This document shows positions 1-5,994 of a DNA stretch of 6,369 bases, piece after piece. The number at the start of each line of letters is the position of its first letter. The first letter of the stretch is position 1. The position numbers and the translations under genes are program-made. The notes below the pieces were generated by a model. It saw only the letters and a list, made by a program, of their open reading frames with translations, searched no databases and was not told the origin of the DNA. The stretch comes from Thermoplasmata archaeon (GTDB taxonomy: Archaea; Thermoplasmatota; Thermoplasmata; Lutacidiplasmatales; UBA184), in contig JASHYQ010000321.1 of NCBI GenBank assembly GCA_030042955.1, positions 1 to 6,369 on the forward strand. Direction: 5' to 3'.

Positions 1-222
1 GAGCGAGCGGTGGAGCGCGAGCGCGACGGGAAGGACGTTGCCGGTGGCGAGGACAACCGGGATCCCCTGGTCCTCGACCGCTCGTATCGCCCCGACGGCC
101 ACGGGGTCGAGGCGACGCGACCGGTCGGTCAGGGTGCCGTCGACGTCGGTCACCACCACCCGGAATGGGGAGCGAGGGGAGCGGCGGGGACGAGCGGGAG
201 GGCGGTGCCGTAAGGAAGCCAT
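1..222 (-). CDS. HAD-family phosphatase, archaeal phosphoglycolate phosphatase-like (3' end outside window)
   Basis: This is the first 74 residues of a minus-strand gene that runs off the left edge. After a basic, proline-rich stretch of about 20 residues comes HAD motif I, VVVTDVDGTLTD (residues 22-33), with the nucleophile Asp26 and general acid/base Asp28. Motif II follows as LATGN, with Thr60. The segment around both motifs, including the stretch after ATGN, resembles the archaeal phosphoglycolate phosphatase family (the Thermoplasma TA0175 type), which hydrolyses 2-phosphoglycolate using Mg2+. Other Cof/sucrose-phosphatase-like HADs cannot be excluded without the cap domain and C-terminus. 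The ATG at 222 lies nine bases after the gatE stop and has a GAGGGG Shine-Dalgarno-like sequence overlapping that stop, so it is probably the last-seen gene of the gatD-gatE operon. The basic N-terminal extension is unusual: relatives start just before motif I. A GTG start at residues 22-24 is an alternative but lacks a visible ribosome binding site. Confidence 0.8.
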   Translation of the reverse strand, partial: MASLRHRPPARPRRSPRSPFRVVVTDVDGTLTDRSRRLDPVAVGAIRAVEDQGIPVVLATGNVLPVALALHRSL

Positions 223-231
223 CCGTTCCCC

Positions 232-2106
232 TCAGGGCGGCGGGGTCGCCGTTTCCGCCCGCAGGCGCGCAATCGAGCGTCGCAGCGAATCCGCGACTTC
301 TTTCCCGTCGCGCCGGCCCCGGACCTCCCGCATGACGTCCCCCATCAGCGGAGAGAGGGCCGCCTCTCCTCGCTCGTGGACGAGCTTCGCGTTCGCACGG
401 ACGATGCGGTCGACGACCGCGTCCAGGTCCTCGACCGGTCCTGAGGAGAGGCCCGCGCGGCCGATGGCCGCCTCGACCGAGGTCGCGCCGGCCGCGAGCG
501 CCCCGAGCACGGCGGGGATGCCCTCCTTCGCGAACTTCCCGCTCTCGGCCGCGGCGAGCACCATATCCAAGATGTCGAGGGAGAAGGGGCGGGCCTCCGG
601 CGTCTGGGCCATCGCCGCCGGGGCGTCCTGCGTGAGGAGGCGGGCCACCGCGCCGGGAGCATGGCCCCGCTGGACGAGCGCCTCGAACTCCTCGACGTCC
701 TCGAGCCCCTCGAGCTGACGGACGACCTCGAGCGGGAGCGTGTACTGCCGGATGATTCGCTCGCGGCGCGCCGACGGATGCTCTGGCAGGTCCCGGCGGA
801 GCATGTCGAGCCGTTCCCCGGAGACCGGGATAGGTGGGACGTCGGTCTCCGGATACATCCGGTCCCTTCCGGGAAGGGGGCGCGAGTAGCGGGTGCTCCC
901 GTCGGGGAGCGGGTCCCGGGTCTCTTCGGGAACCCCCTCGAGCGCCGCCCGAGCCCGCGCCGCGACCCGTTCGACCGCGGCCTCGGCGGGCTCGCGCGAC
1001 GGGCCAACGACCAGGACGAACGCGTCGGCGTCGCCGACCCCGAGGGCCTGCCGGAGCTTCCGGACCACCGCTTCGCTGACTCCGTGGCCCGGGAGCTCGT
1101 CGGAGTGGAGGATCCCCCCGAGGCCCACGGCCCGCGCCTGGGCCGCCAACTCCCGGCCGAGCCGTTCCTCGGTGCCCGGCGGGGACTTGAGGAGGCCTGC
1201 GAAGCCCAGTAGGGGCAGCACGAGCACCACGGCGCCGGAGCGGCGCACCTCCGAGAGCGGCCCGGACCGGACCTCCCGGAAGAGGTCCGTCATCTCTCGC
1301 TGGGAGCCGGAGGGAACGGAGGCGCCGCGACGGAGGAGCTCGTCCCGGAGGCTTAGGAGCACCCGCTGGCGACCCACCTCGCGCTCGACGTACTCCTGGA
1401 TCTTGCGCAGCTCCTGGACTCCCTTGATCTCGGTCCGTCGTCCACCCTCGGTGGAGACGTTGACGTCCTCCCGGATCGTTCCGATCCCTCGTCGGACTCG
1501 ACCGGTGGCCCGCAGGAGCGCGCCGATCTCCTCGGCCACCTCCCGCGCCTCCACCCCGCTCGTGATGTCCGGAGCGGTGGCGATCTCGATGAGGGAGATC
1601 CCCAAACGGTCGAGCCGGTACGTGACCCCGTCCGGTGACTCGCCGATGCGGCGGGCCGCGTCCTCTTCCAGGCAGACCGTCTCGATCCGGTGGGTGCGAC
1701 CCCGCACGTCGATGTGGCCGCCGGTGGCGACGAGCGCGGTCCGCTGGAATCCGGAGGTGGTCGAGCCATCCACGACGATCTTCCGCATGACCTCCACCTC
1801 GTCGACCGGCCGGGCCTCGAGAAGGAGAGCGACGAGGAGGGCGGTCTCCAGCGCGTCCGCGTTCAAGGGATGCGGCGGCTCGTCGTCCATCTCGACCAAA
1901 CAGCTCGAGGGCACGACCTCGTAGCGGTAGAGCAGGCCGCGCGCGGCCTGGAGCGAGGCGGCGGCGTCGACCGCCCGGTCCTCTCCCTCGGCGGCCCGCA
2001 GGCGTCGCCCGAAGGAGACCGCGACGTCCTCCGACAGCTCCGCGGGGCACGCGCAGAACAGCTTACCCGTCGCCAGCTGCTGATGGATCTCGAGGCCGGC
2101 CTTCAT
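232..2106 (-). CDS. gatE: Glu-tRNA(Gln) amidotransferase subunit E (GatE)
   Basis: GatE is the tRNA-binding subunit of archaeal GatDE. It phosphorylates Glu-tRNA(Gln) with ATP and transamidates it to Gln-tRNA(Gln) with ammonia from GatD, in the cytoplasm. The 624 residues match the usual length of about 620. The protein opens with the GatB/GatE signature MKAGLEIHQQL (1-11) and KLFCAC (15-20). The catalytic cradle continues through EIATAPDI (174-181), IREDVNVST (211-219) and EIKGVQEL (226-233). An AspRS-like (GAD) insertion covers about 270-400, with LPLLGFAGLL and GILHSDELPGHG. MYPETDVPPI (417-426) follows, then the helical domain. A YqeY-like tail ends the protein, with MGDVMREVRGRRDGKEV (588-604). 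The ATG at 2106 overlaps the gatD stop as ATGA, indicating translational coupling. An upstream in-frame ATG at 2373 is rejected because it lies inside gatD and adds unrelated Arg/Pro-rich sequence. No key motif is missing. Confidence 0.97.
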   Translation of the reverse strand: MKAGLEIHQQLATGKLFCACPAELSEDVAVSFGRRLRAAEGEDRAVDAAASLQAARGLLYRYEVVPSSCLVEMDDEPPHPLNADALETALLVALLLEARPVDEVEVMRKIVVDGSTTSGFQRTALVATGGHIDVRGRTHRIETVCLEEDAARRIGESPDGVTYRLDRLGISLIEIATAPDITSGVEAREVAEEIGALLRATGRVRRGIGTIREDVNVSTEGGRRTEIKGVQELRKIQEYVEREVGRQRVLLSLRDELLRRGASVPSGSQREMTDLFREVRSGPLSEVRRSGAVVLVLPLLGFAGLLKSPPGTEERLGRELAAQARAVGLGGILHSDELPGHGVSEAVVRKLRQALGVGDADAFVLVVGPSREPAEAAVERVAARARAALEGVPEETRDPLPDGSTRYSRPLPGRDRMYPETDVPPIPVSGERLDMLRRDLPEHPSARRERIIRQYTLPLEVVRQLEGLEDVEEFEALVQRGHAPGAVARLLTQDAPAAMAQTPEARPFSLDILDMVLAAAESGKFAKEGIPAVLGALAAGATSVEAAIGRAGLSSGPVEDLDAVVDRIVRANAKLVHERGEAALSPLMGDVMREVRGRRDGKEVADSLRRSIARLRAETATPPP

Positions 2107-3419
2107 CGCCCACGAACCCCCGCGTGACGTTCGAGGAACTCGCCCGCGCGCGGGGTCTGGAGGAGCTCCGCCACCGCCTCTCGGGTGGTCGCATGCCCGA
2201 GCGCCCAGACCATCTTGGTGTAGGCCGTCTCGGGCAACAGGTCGTCGAGGTAGACGACCCCGGCCGAGACGAGGTCCCGGCCGGTCGCGTAGACGAACGG
2301 GTCGGCCCGCCCGCCGAGGCACTGGGTCGTCATCGCGACGGTCACGCCGCGGGCGGTCGCCTCCCGGATCCACTCGAGATGGCTGGAGGCGATATGCCCG
2401 AGGCCGGTTCCGGCGATGACCAACCCCCGGACGTCCAGGGAGATGGCCCGCGCATGAACTGGGGAGAGCCCGGGGTAGAACCAGAGGAGGGCCGCCCGGT
2501 CGTCGATCGGCCCGTCCAGATGGGCCGGGCCGGCGGTGGCGGGACGCGCAAGCGGCCCGAGCGTCACCCGGTCAGCGTCGACCTCGCCGAGCTCGGGGCC
2601 GTTCCGGCTCTCGAAGGCGTCGCGACGGCTCGAGTGCATCTTGCGCACCCAGGTGCCGCGGTGGATCGCGAATTGGGTGTCCGAGGGGCCCTCATGCATC
2701 ACCACCACGACCTCGCCTAGCCGGGCTTCCCGCGCGACCAGGACGGCCGCCTGCAGGTTCGAGGGTCCGTCCGACGACGGGCGGTCGGGGGATCGTTGGG
2801 CCCCGACGAGCACGACCGGGCCGGGGAGGTCGACCAGGAGGAAGCTGAGCGCAGCAGCCGTGAAGCCGAGAGTGTCGGTTCCGTGGGCGATGACCACCCC
2901 GGTCGCCCCCTCCCGAAAGGCGCCGACCACGTGCTCGCCGAGGGTTACCCAGTCCGCGGGTCGGAGGTCCTCGCTCAGTCGGTCGAACACGGGGATGATC
3001 CGCACGGGCCCCCCGCGCTCAAGCTCGGGATAGAAGGCGAGGATCTCCGCCTCTCCCTTGACCGGTCGGACCCCACCGGTCTCGTAGTCGACCCGCGAGG
3101 CGATGGTCCCCCCCGTCGTGAGGAGCGCGACCCAGGAAGCGCCCAGGGACGGAGGCTCCCGTCGCTGCGGGCCGGGCTCCTCCCTTACCTGGCGCGGGGA
3201 GTCCGGAAGAAGGCGGAAGGTGGCTCCCGGGTCGACCCGGATCCCCACGTTGTAGCCGTTCGAGAGCTTGAGTTGCAGGATCCGTTCGCCCAAGAAGCCG
3301 TGACGCGAAACCACGGTCCCCACGTACGACTGCCCTCGCCCGTCCTGGAGCTCGACCCGACGGCCCATCGGCAGGTCGCGGAGCTCCGGCCACGGGTCGC
3401 TCGTCTTCTCTTCCGCCAT
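2103..3419 (-). CDS. gatD: Glu-tRNA(Gln) amidotransferase subunit D (GatD), asparaginase-like
   Basis: GatD is the amidase subunit of archaeal GatDE. It hydrolyses an amide donor (Asn or Gln) and channels ammonia to GatE. The protein is 438 residues, close to the family's usual 435. Residues 18-70 form the small N-terminal GatD beta domain (GRRVELQDG, VGTVVSRHG, LSNGYNVGIRV). A linker follows, and the L-asparaginase I fold starts near residue 96. Catalytic residues are visible: Thr102 in LLTTGGTIASRVDYETGG, Thr181-Asp182 in AHGTDTLG, and Lys260 in GTWVRKMHSSRRDAF. Other family blocks are VLVGAQRSPDRPSSDGPSNL (204-222, interior), MHEGPSDTQFAIHRG and LPETAYTKMVWALG near the end. The start at 3419 gives the family length and lies about 20 bases after the expected transcription start, with an AGGT seven bases upstream. 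ATG 3443 (eight residues longer) is possible; the ATG at 3602 would run through the tRNA gene. It is first in an operon with gatE. Confidence 0.97.
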   Translation of the reverse strand: MAEEKTSDPWPELRDLPMGRRVELQDGRGQSYVGTVVSRHGFLGERILQLKLSNGYNVGIRVDPGATFRLLPDSPRQVREEPGPQRREPPSLGASWVALLTTGGTIASRVDYETGGVRPVKGEAEILAFYPELERGGPVRIIPVFDRLSEDLRPADWVTLGEHVVGAFREGATGVVIAHGTDTLGFTAAALSFLLVDLPGPVVLVGAQRSPDRPSSDGPSNLQAAVLVAREARLGEVVVVMHEGPSDTQFAIHRGTWVRKMHSSRRDAFESRNGPELGEVDADRVTLGPLARPATAGPAHLDGPIDDRAALLWFYPGLSPVHARAISLDVRGLVIAGTGLGHIASSHLEWIREATARGVTVAMTTQCLGGRADPFVYATGRDLVSAGVVYLDDLLPETAYTKMVWALGHATTREAVAELLQTPRAGEFLERHAGVRGR

Positions 3420-3462
3420 GGAGGGGACCTGACGTCCGACCATTCCGGGGAGCCCGGGCCGG

Positions 3463-3469
3463 TATAAAG
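3463..3469 (-). promoter_or_regulatory. gatD operon TATA box
   Basis: The minus strand reads CTTTATA here, an A/T island inside very GC-rich DNA. Archaeal TATA boxes are centred about 26 bases before the transcription start, which puts the start near 3440 and leaves a leader of about 20 bases before the gatD ATG at 3419. The match to the archaeal TATA consensus and the spacing are seen; promoter activity is inferred. Confidence 0.65.
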
Positions 3470-3502
3470 TGTGGCTCGGGTCGCCGCCGTCGTTGCCCCG
3501 GG

Positions 3503-3510
3503 CTTTTATA
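3503..3510 (+). promoter_or_regulatory. TATA box of the tRNA gene
   Basis: CTTTTATA on the plus strand, again the only A/T-rich patch nearby. Its centre near 3507 predicts transcription starting around 3532-3535, about 20 bases before the mature tRNA 5' end at 3553; that leader would be removed by RNase P. It lies about 35 bases from the gatD TATA box and points the opposite way. Confidence 0.65.
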
Positions 3511-3552
3511 GGCGACCCCGCTCGGCGCGACCGGGACGCGTCCCGACTGGAT

Positions 3553-3660
3553 GCCCGTGTGGGGTAGCTACGGACGCGGGGTCCACCCCCGCTCCGCTGC
3601 AATGGATTATCCTAGAGGCCTGCGGAGCCTCAGACCTGGGTTCGAATCCCAGCACGGGCG
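3553..3660 (+). tRNA. tRNA-Arg (anticodon GCG) with a D-loop insertion, probably an intron
   Basis: A cloverleaf can be folded by hand. The acceptor stem GCCCGTG (3553-3559) pairs with CACGGGC (3653-3659), all seven pairs Watson-Crick, with discriminator G3660. The anticodon stem GAGGC (3615-3619)/GCCTC (3627-3631) encloses the seven-base loop CTGCGGA, giving anticodon GCG at 3622-3624, which reads Arg codon CGC. The T stem CTGGG/CCCAG encloses TTCGAAT. C35 and the A after the G18-G19 pair (GGA at 3604-3606) agree with known arginine identity elements. The D stem is weak: GGG at 3562-3564 with CCT at 3611-3613, including one G-U pair. The segment from A14 (3566) to A21 (3609) is 44 bases instead of the usual 8-11, so about 33-36 bases are extra. 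No CCA is encoded. The isotype call is firm; the mature D-loop is not. Confidence 0.85.
3569..3602 (+). other. D-loop insertion in tRNA-Arg, putative non-canonical intron (ends approximate)
   Basis: Removing about this stretch would restore a normal D-loop (A14-G15-C16, then T-G18-G19-A20). It contains a strong hairpin: CGGA (3571-3574) with TCCG (3593-3596), then, after a single bulged C, GCGGGG (3576-3581) with CCCCGC (3587-3592), closed by a five-base loop. Archaeal tRNA introns are excised at a bulge-helix-bulge motif by the splicing endonuclease. I could not draw a textbook motif here with a four-pair helix between two three-base bulges, so exact ends are uncertain. GGA occurs at 3572-3574 and again at 3604-3606, allowing a second placement shifted by a few bases. 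Confidence 0.55.
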
Positions 3661-3673
3661 TTCCACTCTACGT

Positions 3674-3690
3674 CCACGCGACCAGCGTGG
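3674..3690 (+). other. Small hairpin downstream of the tRNA
   Basis: CCACGC (3674-3679) and GCGTGG (3685-3690) pair perfectly around a five-base loop, 13 bases after the tRNA 3' end. No T-tract follows, so it does not look like a typical archaeal U-rich terminator. It may affect 3' processing of the tRNA precursor or be chance in GC-rich DNA. The rest of the gap to 3776 shows nothing clearer than a short CGCG/CGCG inverted repeat at 3722-3733. Confidence 0.35.
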
Positions 3691-3776
3691 TGAGCCGGCC
3701 CTAACCGTCGGGGCTGATCTGCGCGAGTTCGCGTGTCCGATGGCGACTCCGGGACATCGCGATCGTACGCGCGGAA

Positions 3777-5504
3777 TCACTTCATCTCTTGCAGCGCCTT
3801 CTCGTCGAGATAGTACCGCCCATTGATTTCTACGAAGACTCTCGTCCTCCCTCTGCGTCGCTTCATGATCCGAACGAAGATCCGAGACAAGCCGAGCTCC
3901 TGGGCGGTGAGCGCCGTTTCGGGGGAAACAGCGCCCTTCGCTTGGAACGTCCGGATGATCTCGCGGACCCTTTCGCCGGCCCAGCCCTCTCTCTCCTCGA
4001 AACTCTCTGGGCCGGTGGGCGCGGGTACCACCCCCGGTCCGGCCATCGCAGGCGAGGTGCCCGACGGGACTGCTTGCGGTGCAACGGTCGGAGGCAACTG
4101 TGCCTCTTGCCTCCGCTCCTCGATTGATGCGGGAGCGACCACGCCGGGTGAGACGGCCGGTGTCATCCTGTCGAGCCTCACGGTGTGCGCGGTCGCTCGT
4201 TCGACGGAGACCGTTGCCGGAATCGAGGGTTGGTATCCTGGAGCACCGACTTTGAGGGCGTAACTACCCGCGCTCACGCCGCCGAAGGCGACTCTCCCAT
4301 CATTGCCCGTGCTGCCGGTGAGGTTCTTGGGTCCCTCTATCAAGACGCCGGCTCCCGAAACGGGAGAGAGCGTTCCTGAGTCCAGTACGGTAACCGTCAG
4401 GTTGCGTCCTCGGCGGCTTCGTAAAGCAGTGGCGAGGACGATGACGAGAGCCACAACAACCACGAAGACCACGATGAGCCACTCGGTCGACGAAAGCCCG
4501 GAAGAAGCTCCGGAAGGAGAGGGGCCGGTGAAGCTCGTGGACGGCGTCAGGGTCGCGGAGATCCAGACCGCGCTGTTGTTTCCGGGGCCGGGGACCGGCA
4601 CCCCCTCGGACTGACCCATGATGATGTAGAACGGACCCGCCCCAACTTGCTCCGTTGATTGACCGAGGAGTTGGCCTCCCGCGCTGACGTTGAACTGCGC
4701 ATCTCCCGAACTATCGACGGCGATCGTGAGCGTGTAGACCACCTCCACGGCGGGGGTGAGGTCCAACGGCGGCGATTTCTTCCAGTTGCCGCCGTTCGAT
4801 CCAGCCCGGGCATAGATTCCATAGAAGCACTGGCTCGGCGCGATGGAGGAGTTGGCCGGGGTGCCGCAGGTGGAGGGGTTTCCGCAATTGCTCTCGGCGC
4901 TGCAGTCGTCTGGGTTCAGGTTGCCCGTGACCTGAACGCCAGAGGAGCTGTTTTGGGAGGAGATTCCGAAGACGAACGGATGCCCGTTCGATACGATCCC
5001 TTTCACCAGCGCCGTGACGGTGATGGGCGGATTGAAGTTTTGGACACTCTGGATCGCGCCGATTACCGAGTTCGCATCGGCGTCGGCAATCTCCATGCCC
5101 GCCGAGGAGAAACTCGGGGTCAGGGGGATCACGAAGCAGTAGGGACAGTTGTCGCTGGAGAAGTTCAAGGCGACCGGCCCGTTGATCTGCCACAGGCTGG
5201 GATTCAGGACGGTGTCGTGGGTGAAATCGTCCGAAAGTCCCGTGGCTTGGGGGACGGGAGGAGCTGCCTGGGCCGGGGAGGGCGCCCCTACCAGGACGAG
5301 GAGCCCGGACGCCGAAAAGAGAAGAACAATCAGAATGGCCAACACAGGGCGCGACTTCGGCCACCGAGCCATTCCCCGGCGCGAGCGAACGGAACCGTGA
5401 GCAACGCCAGGGGCGCCTGAACTCGCAGCCCACCCCGGTGCGTCCGGGCGCGCTCGGAACTCCCCTGGACCAACACTTGCCCCGCGCTCTTCACCCACGG
5501 CCAT
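3777..5504 (-). CDS. Membrane-spanning surface protein with cytoplasmic beta-sandwich and C-terminal winged-helix-like domain
   Basis: I do not recognise a named family for the 575-residue whole. A hydrophobic segment (about 53-73) preceded by RWPKSR and followed by AQA-APP (cleavage likely near residue 80) acts as signal peptide or anchor. Residues 90-320 form a beta-rich ectodomain starting DDFTHDTVLNPSLWQ, reminiscent of concanavalin/LamG-like sandwiches. It has six Cys (a CPYC at 120-123, then 201, 207, 213, 226) and several N-glycosylation sequons. One transmembrane helix (about 342-361) is followed by RSRRGR, placing the rest in the cytoplasm. Residues 368-446 resemble a carboxypeptidase-regulatory/PEGA-like sandwich (GAGVLIEG, GYQPS). 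A Pro/Ala linker and a basic helical-plus-hairpin domain (510-575) follow, suggestive of a winged helix. Start 5504 has GAGG nine bases upstream. ATG 5372 would leave a more normal signal peptide (531 residues) but no ribosome site. It is likely a sensor/regulator, by inference. Confidence 0.8.
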   Translation of the reverse strand: MAVGEERGASVGPGEFRARPDAPGWAASSGAPGVAHGSVRSRRGMARWPKSRPVLAILIVLLFSASGLLVLVGAPSPAQAAPPVPQATGLSDDFTHDTVLNPSLWQINGPVALNFSSDNCPYCFVIPLTPSFSSAGMEIADADANSVIGAIQSVQNFNPPITVTALVKGIVSNGHPFVFGISSQNSSSGVQVTGNLNPDDCSAESNCGNPSTCGTPANSSIAPSQCFYGIYARAGSNGGNWKKSPPLDLTPAVEVVYTLTIAVDSSGDAQFNVSAGGQLLGQSTEQVGAGPFYIIMGQSEGVPVPGPGNNSAVWISATLTPSTSFTGPSPSGASSGLSSTEWLIVVFVVVVALVIVLATALRSRRGRNLTVTVLDSGTLSPVSGAGVLIEGPKNLTGSTGNDGRVAFGGVSAGSYALKVGAPGYQPSIPATVSVERATAHTVRLDRMTPAVSPGVVAPASIEERRQEAQLPPTVAPQAVPSGTSPAMAGPGVVPAPTGPESFEEREGWAGERVREIIRTFQAKGAVSPETALTAQELGLSRIFVRIMKRRRGRTRVFVEINGRYYLDEKALQEMK

Positions 5505-5554
5505 TTTGCTCAGCCTCGGACCGGCGTTGGGTTGCTCTCCGGATACTTAGGGCG

Positions 5555-5562
5555 AAAGTAAA
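5555..5562 (-). promoter_or_regulatory. Possible TATA box for the membrane-protein gene
   Basis: The minus strand reads TTTACTTT here. It would place transcription start near 5532, about 28 bases before the ATG at 5504, which supports that start over the one at 5372. The match to consensus is imperfect, and another A/T patch (TAAGTAT, 5543-5549) is an alternative. Confidence 0.3.
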
Positions 5563-5994
5563 CCTGGATTGACCAGCAGCTCCTTTAGGCCGGTGGCCAG
5601 GTCTCAGACCCGCTGAGAGGTCGCTGACGAAGTGAGCCGACGACGCACTGCGGGATCTCCTAACGCGCCCTGACGGTCGTGTGACACTCGTTCGGCTCGG
5701 CTAACGAATCTCAGCGCGTGTATCTCCCTCGAGCGCCGAGGAATGCTGGAAAAATCGGACCAGCGGTTCGTCAAGTCGGGTAGCGGGTCAACGCTTCGGC
5801 TCCAGCAAACGCAGCTGAGACACACTCGCAGCCTCCGCCTCTGTGGACCCGCTCGAGGGGGTGCGAGTAGATCGCCCTCGGCAGTTCTTCGGTCGGCGCA
5901 GGACCCCTCTACGGTTCGACATGGAACCTGAGTCGCTTTCTGACCTAGCTTAGCCCAAATCGGAATCCCCGGGTCCGCTCGCCGACGTGGAGAG
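5563..5994. other. Intergenic stretch with no convincing gene
   Basis: Between the membrane-protein promoter and the end of the YVTN gene I see no protein-like reading frame: the open frames here give Arg/Ser-rich sequence with no recognisable domain. A five-pair hairpin, GGTTC/GAACC, lies at 5913-5928, and a weaker TCGTT/AACGA pairing with a ten-base loop lies near 5688-5707. Neither has a T-tract, so no terminator for the YVTN gene is called. No tRNA cloverleaf was found by eye. Confidence 0.5.

Noticed and set aside
893..1924. Long plus-strand open frame (343 codons) opposite gatE
   Set aside because: It lies fully antisense to a clearly conserved gene and reads as Arg/Ser/Thr-rich sequence without domains, as expected from high-GC shadow frames.
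2107..2373. N-terminal extension of gatE to an upstream ATG
   Set aside because: The extra 89 residues are out-of-frame gatD sequence, rich in Arg and Pro; the ATG at 2106 gives the family start and length.
3420..3602. N-terminal extension of gatD to an ATG at 3602
   Set aside because: It would run through the tRNA gene and both promoters; the family length is reached from 3419.
5913..5928. GGTTC...GAACC as a tRNA T-arm
   Set aside because: The loop lacks the TTCRAAT pattern and no acceptor or anticodon stem can be built around it.
5743..5931. 62-codon plus-strand frame in the intergenic stretch
   Set aside because: No recognisable domain, no Shine-Dalgarno or TATA box at a sensible distance, and low-complexity Arg/Ser content.
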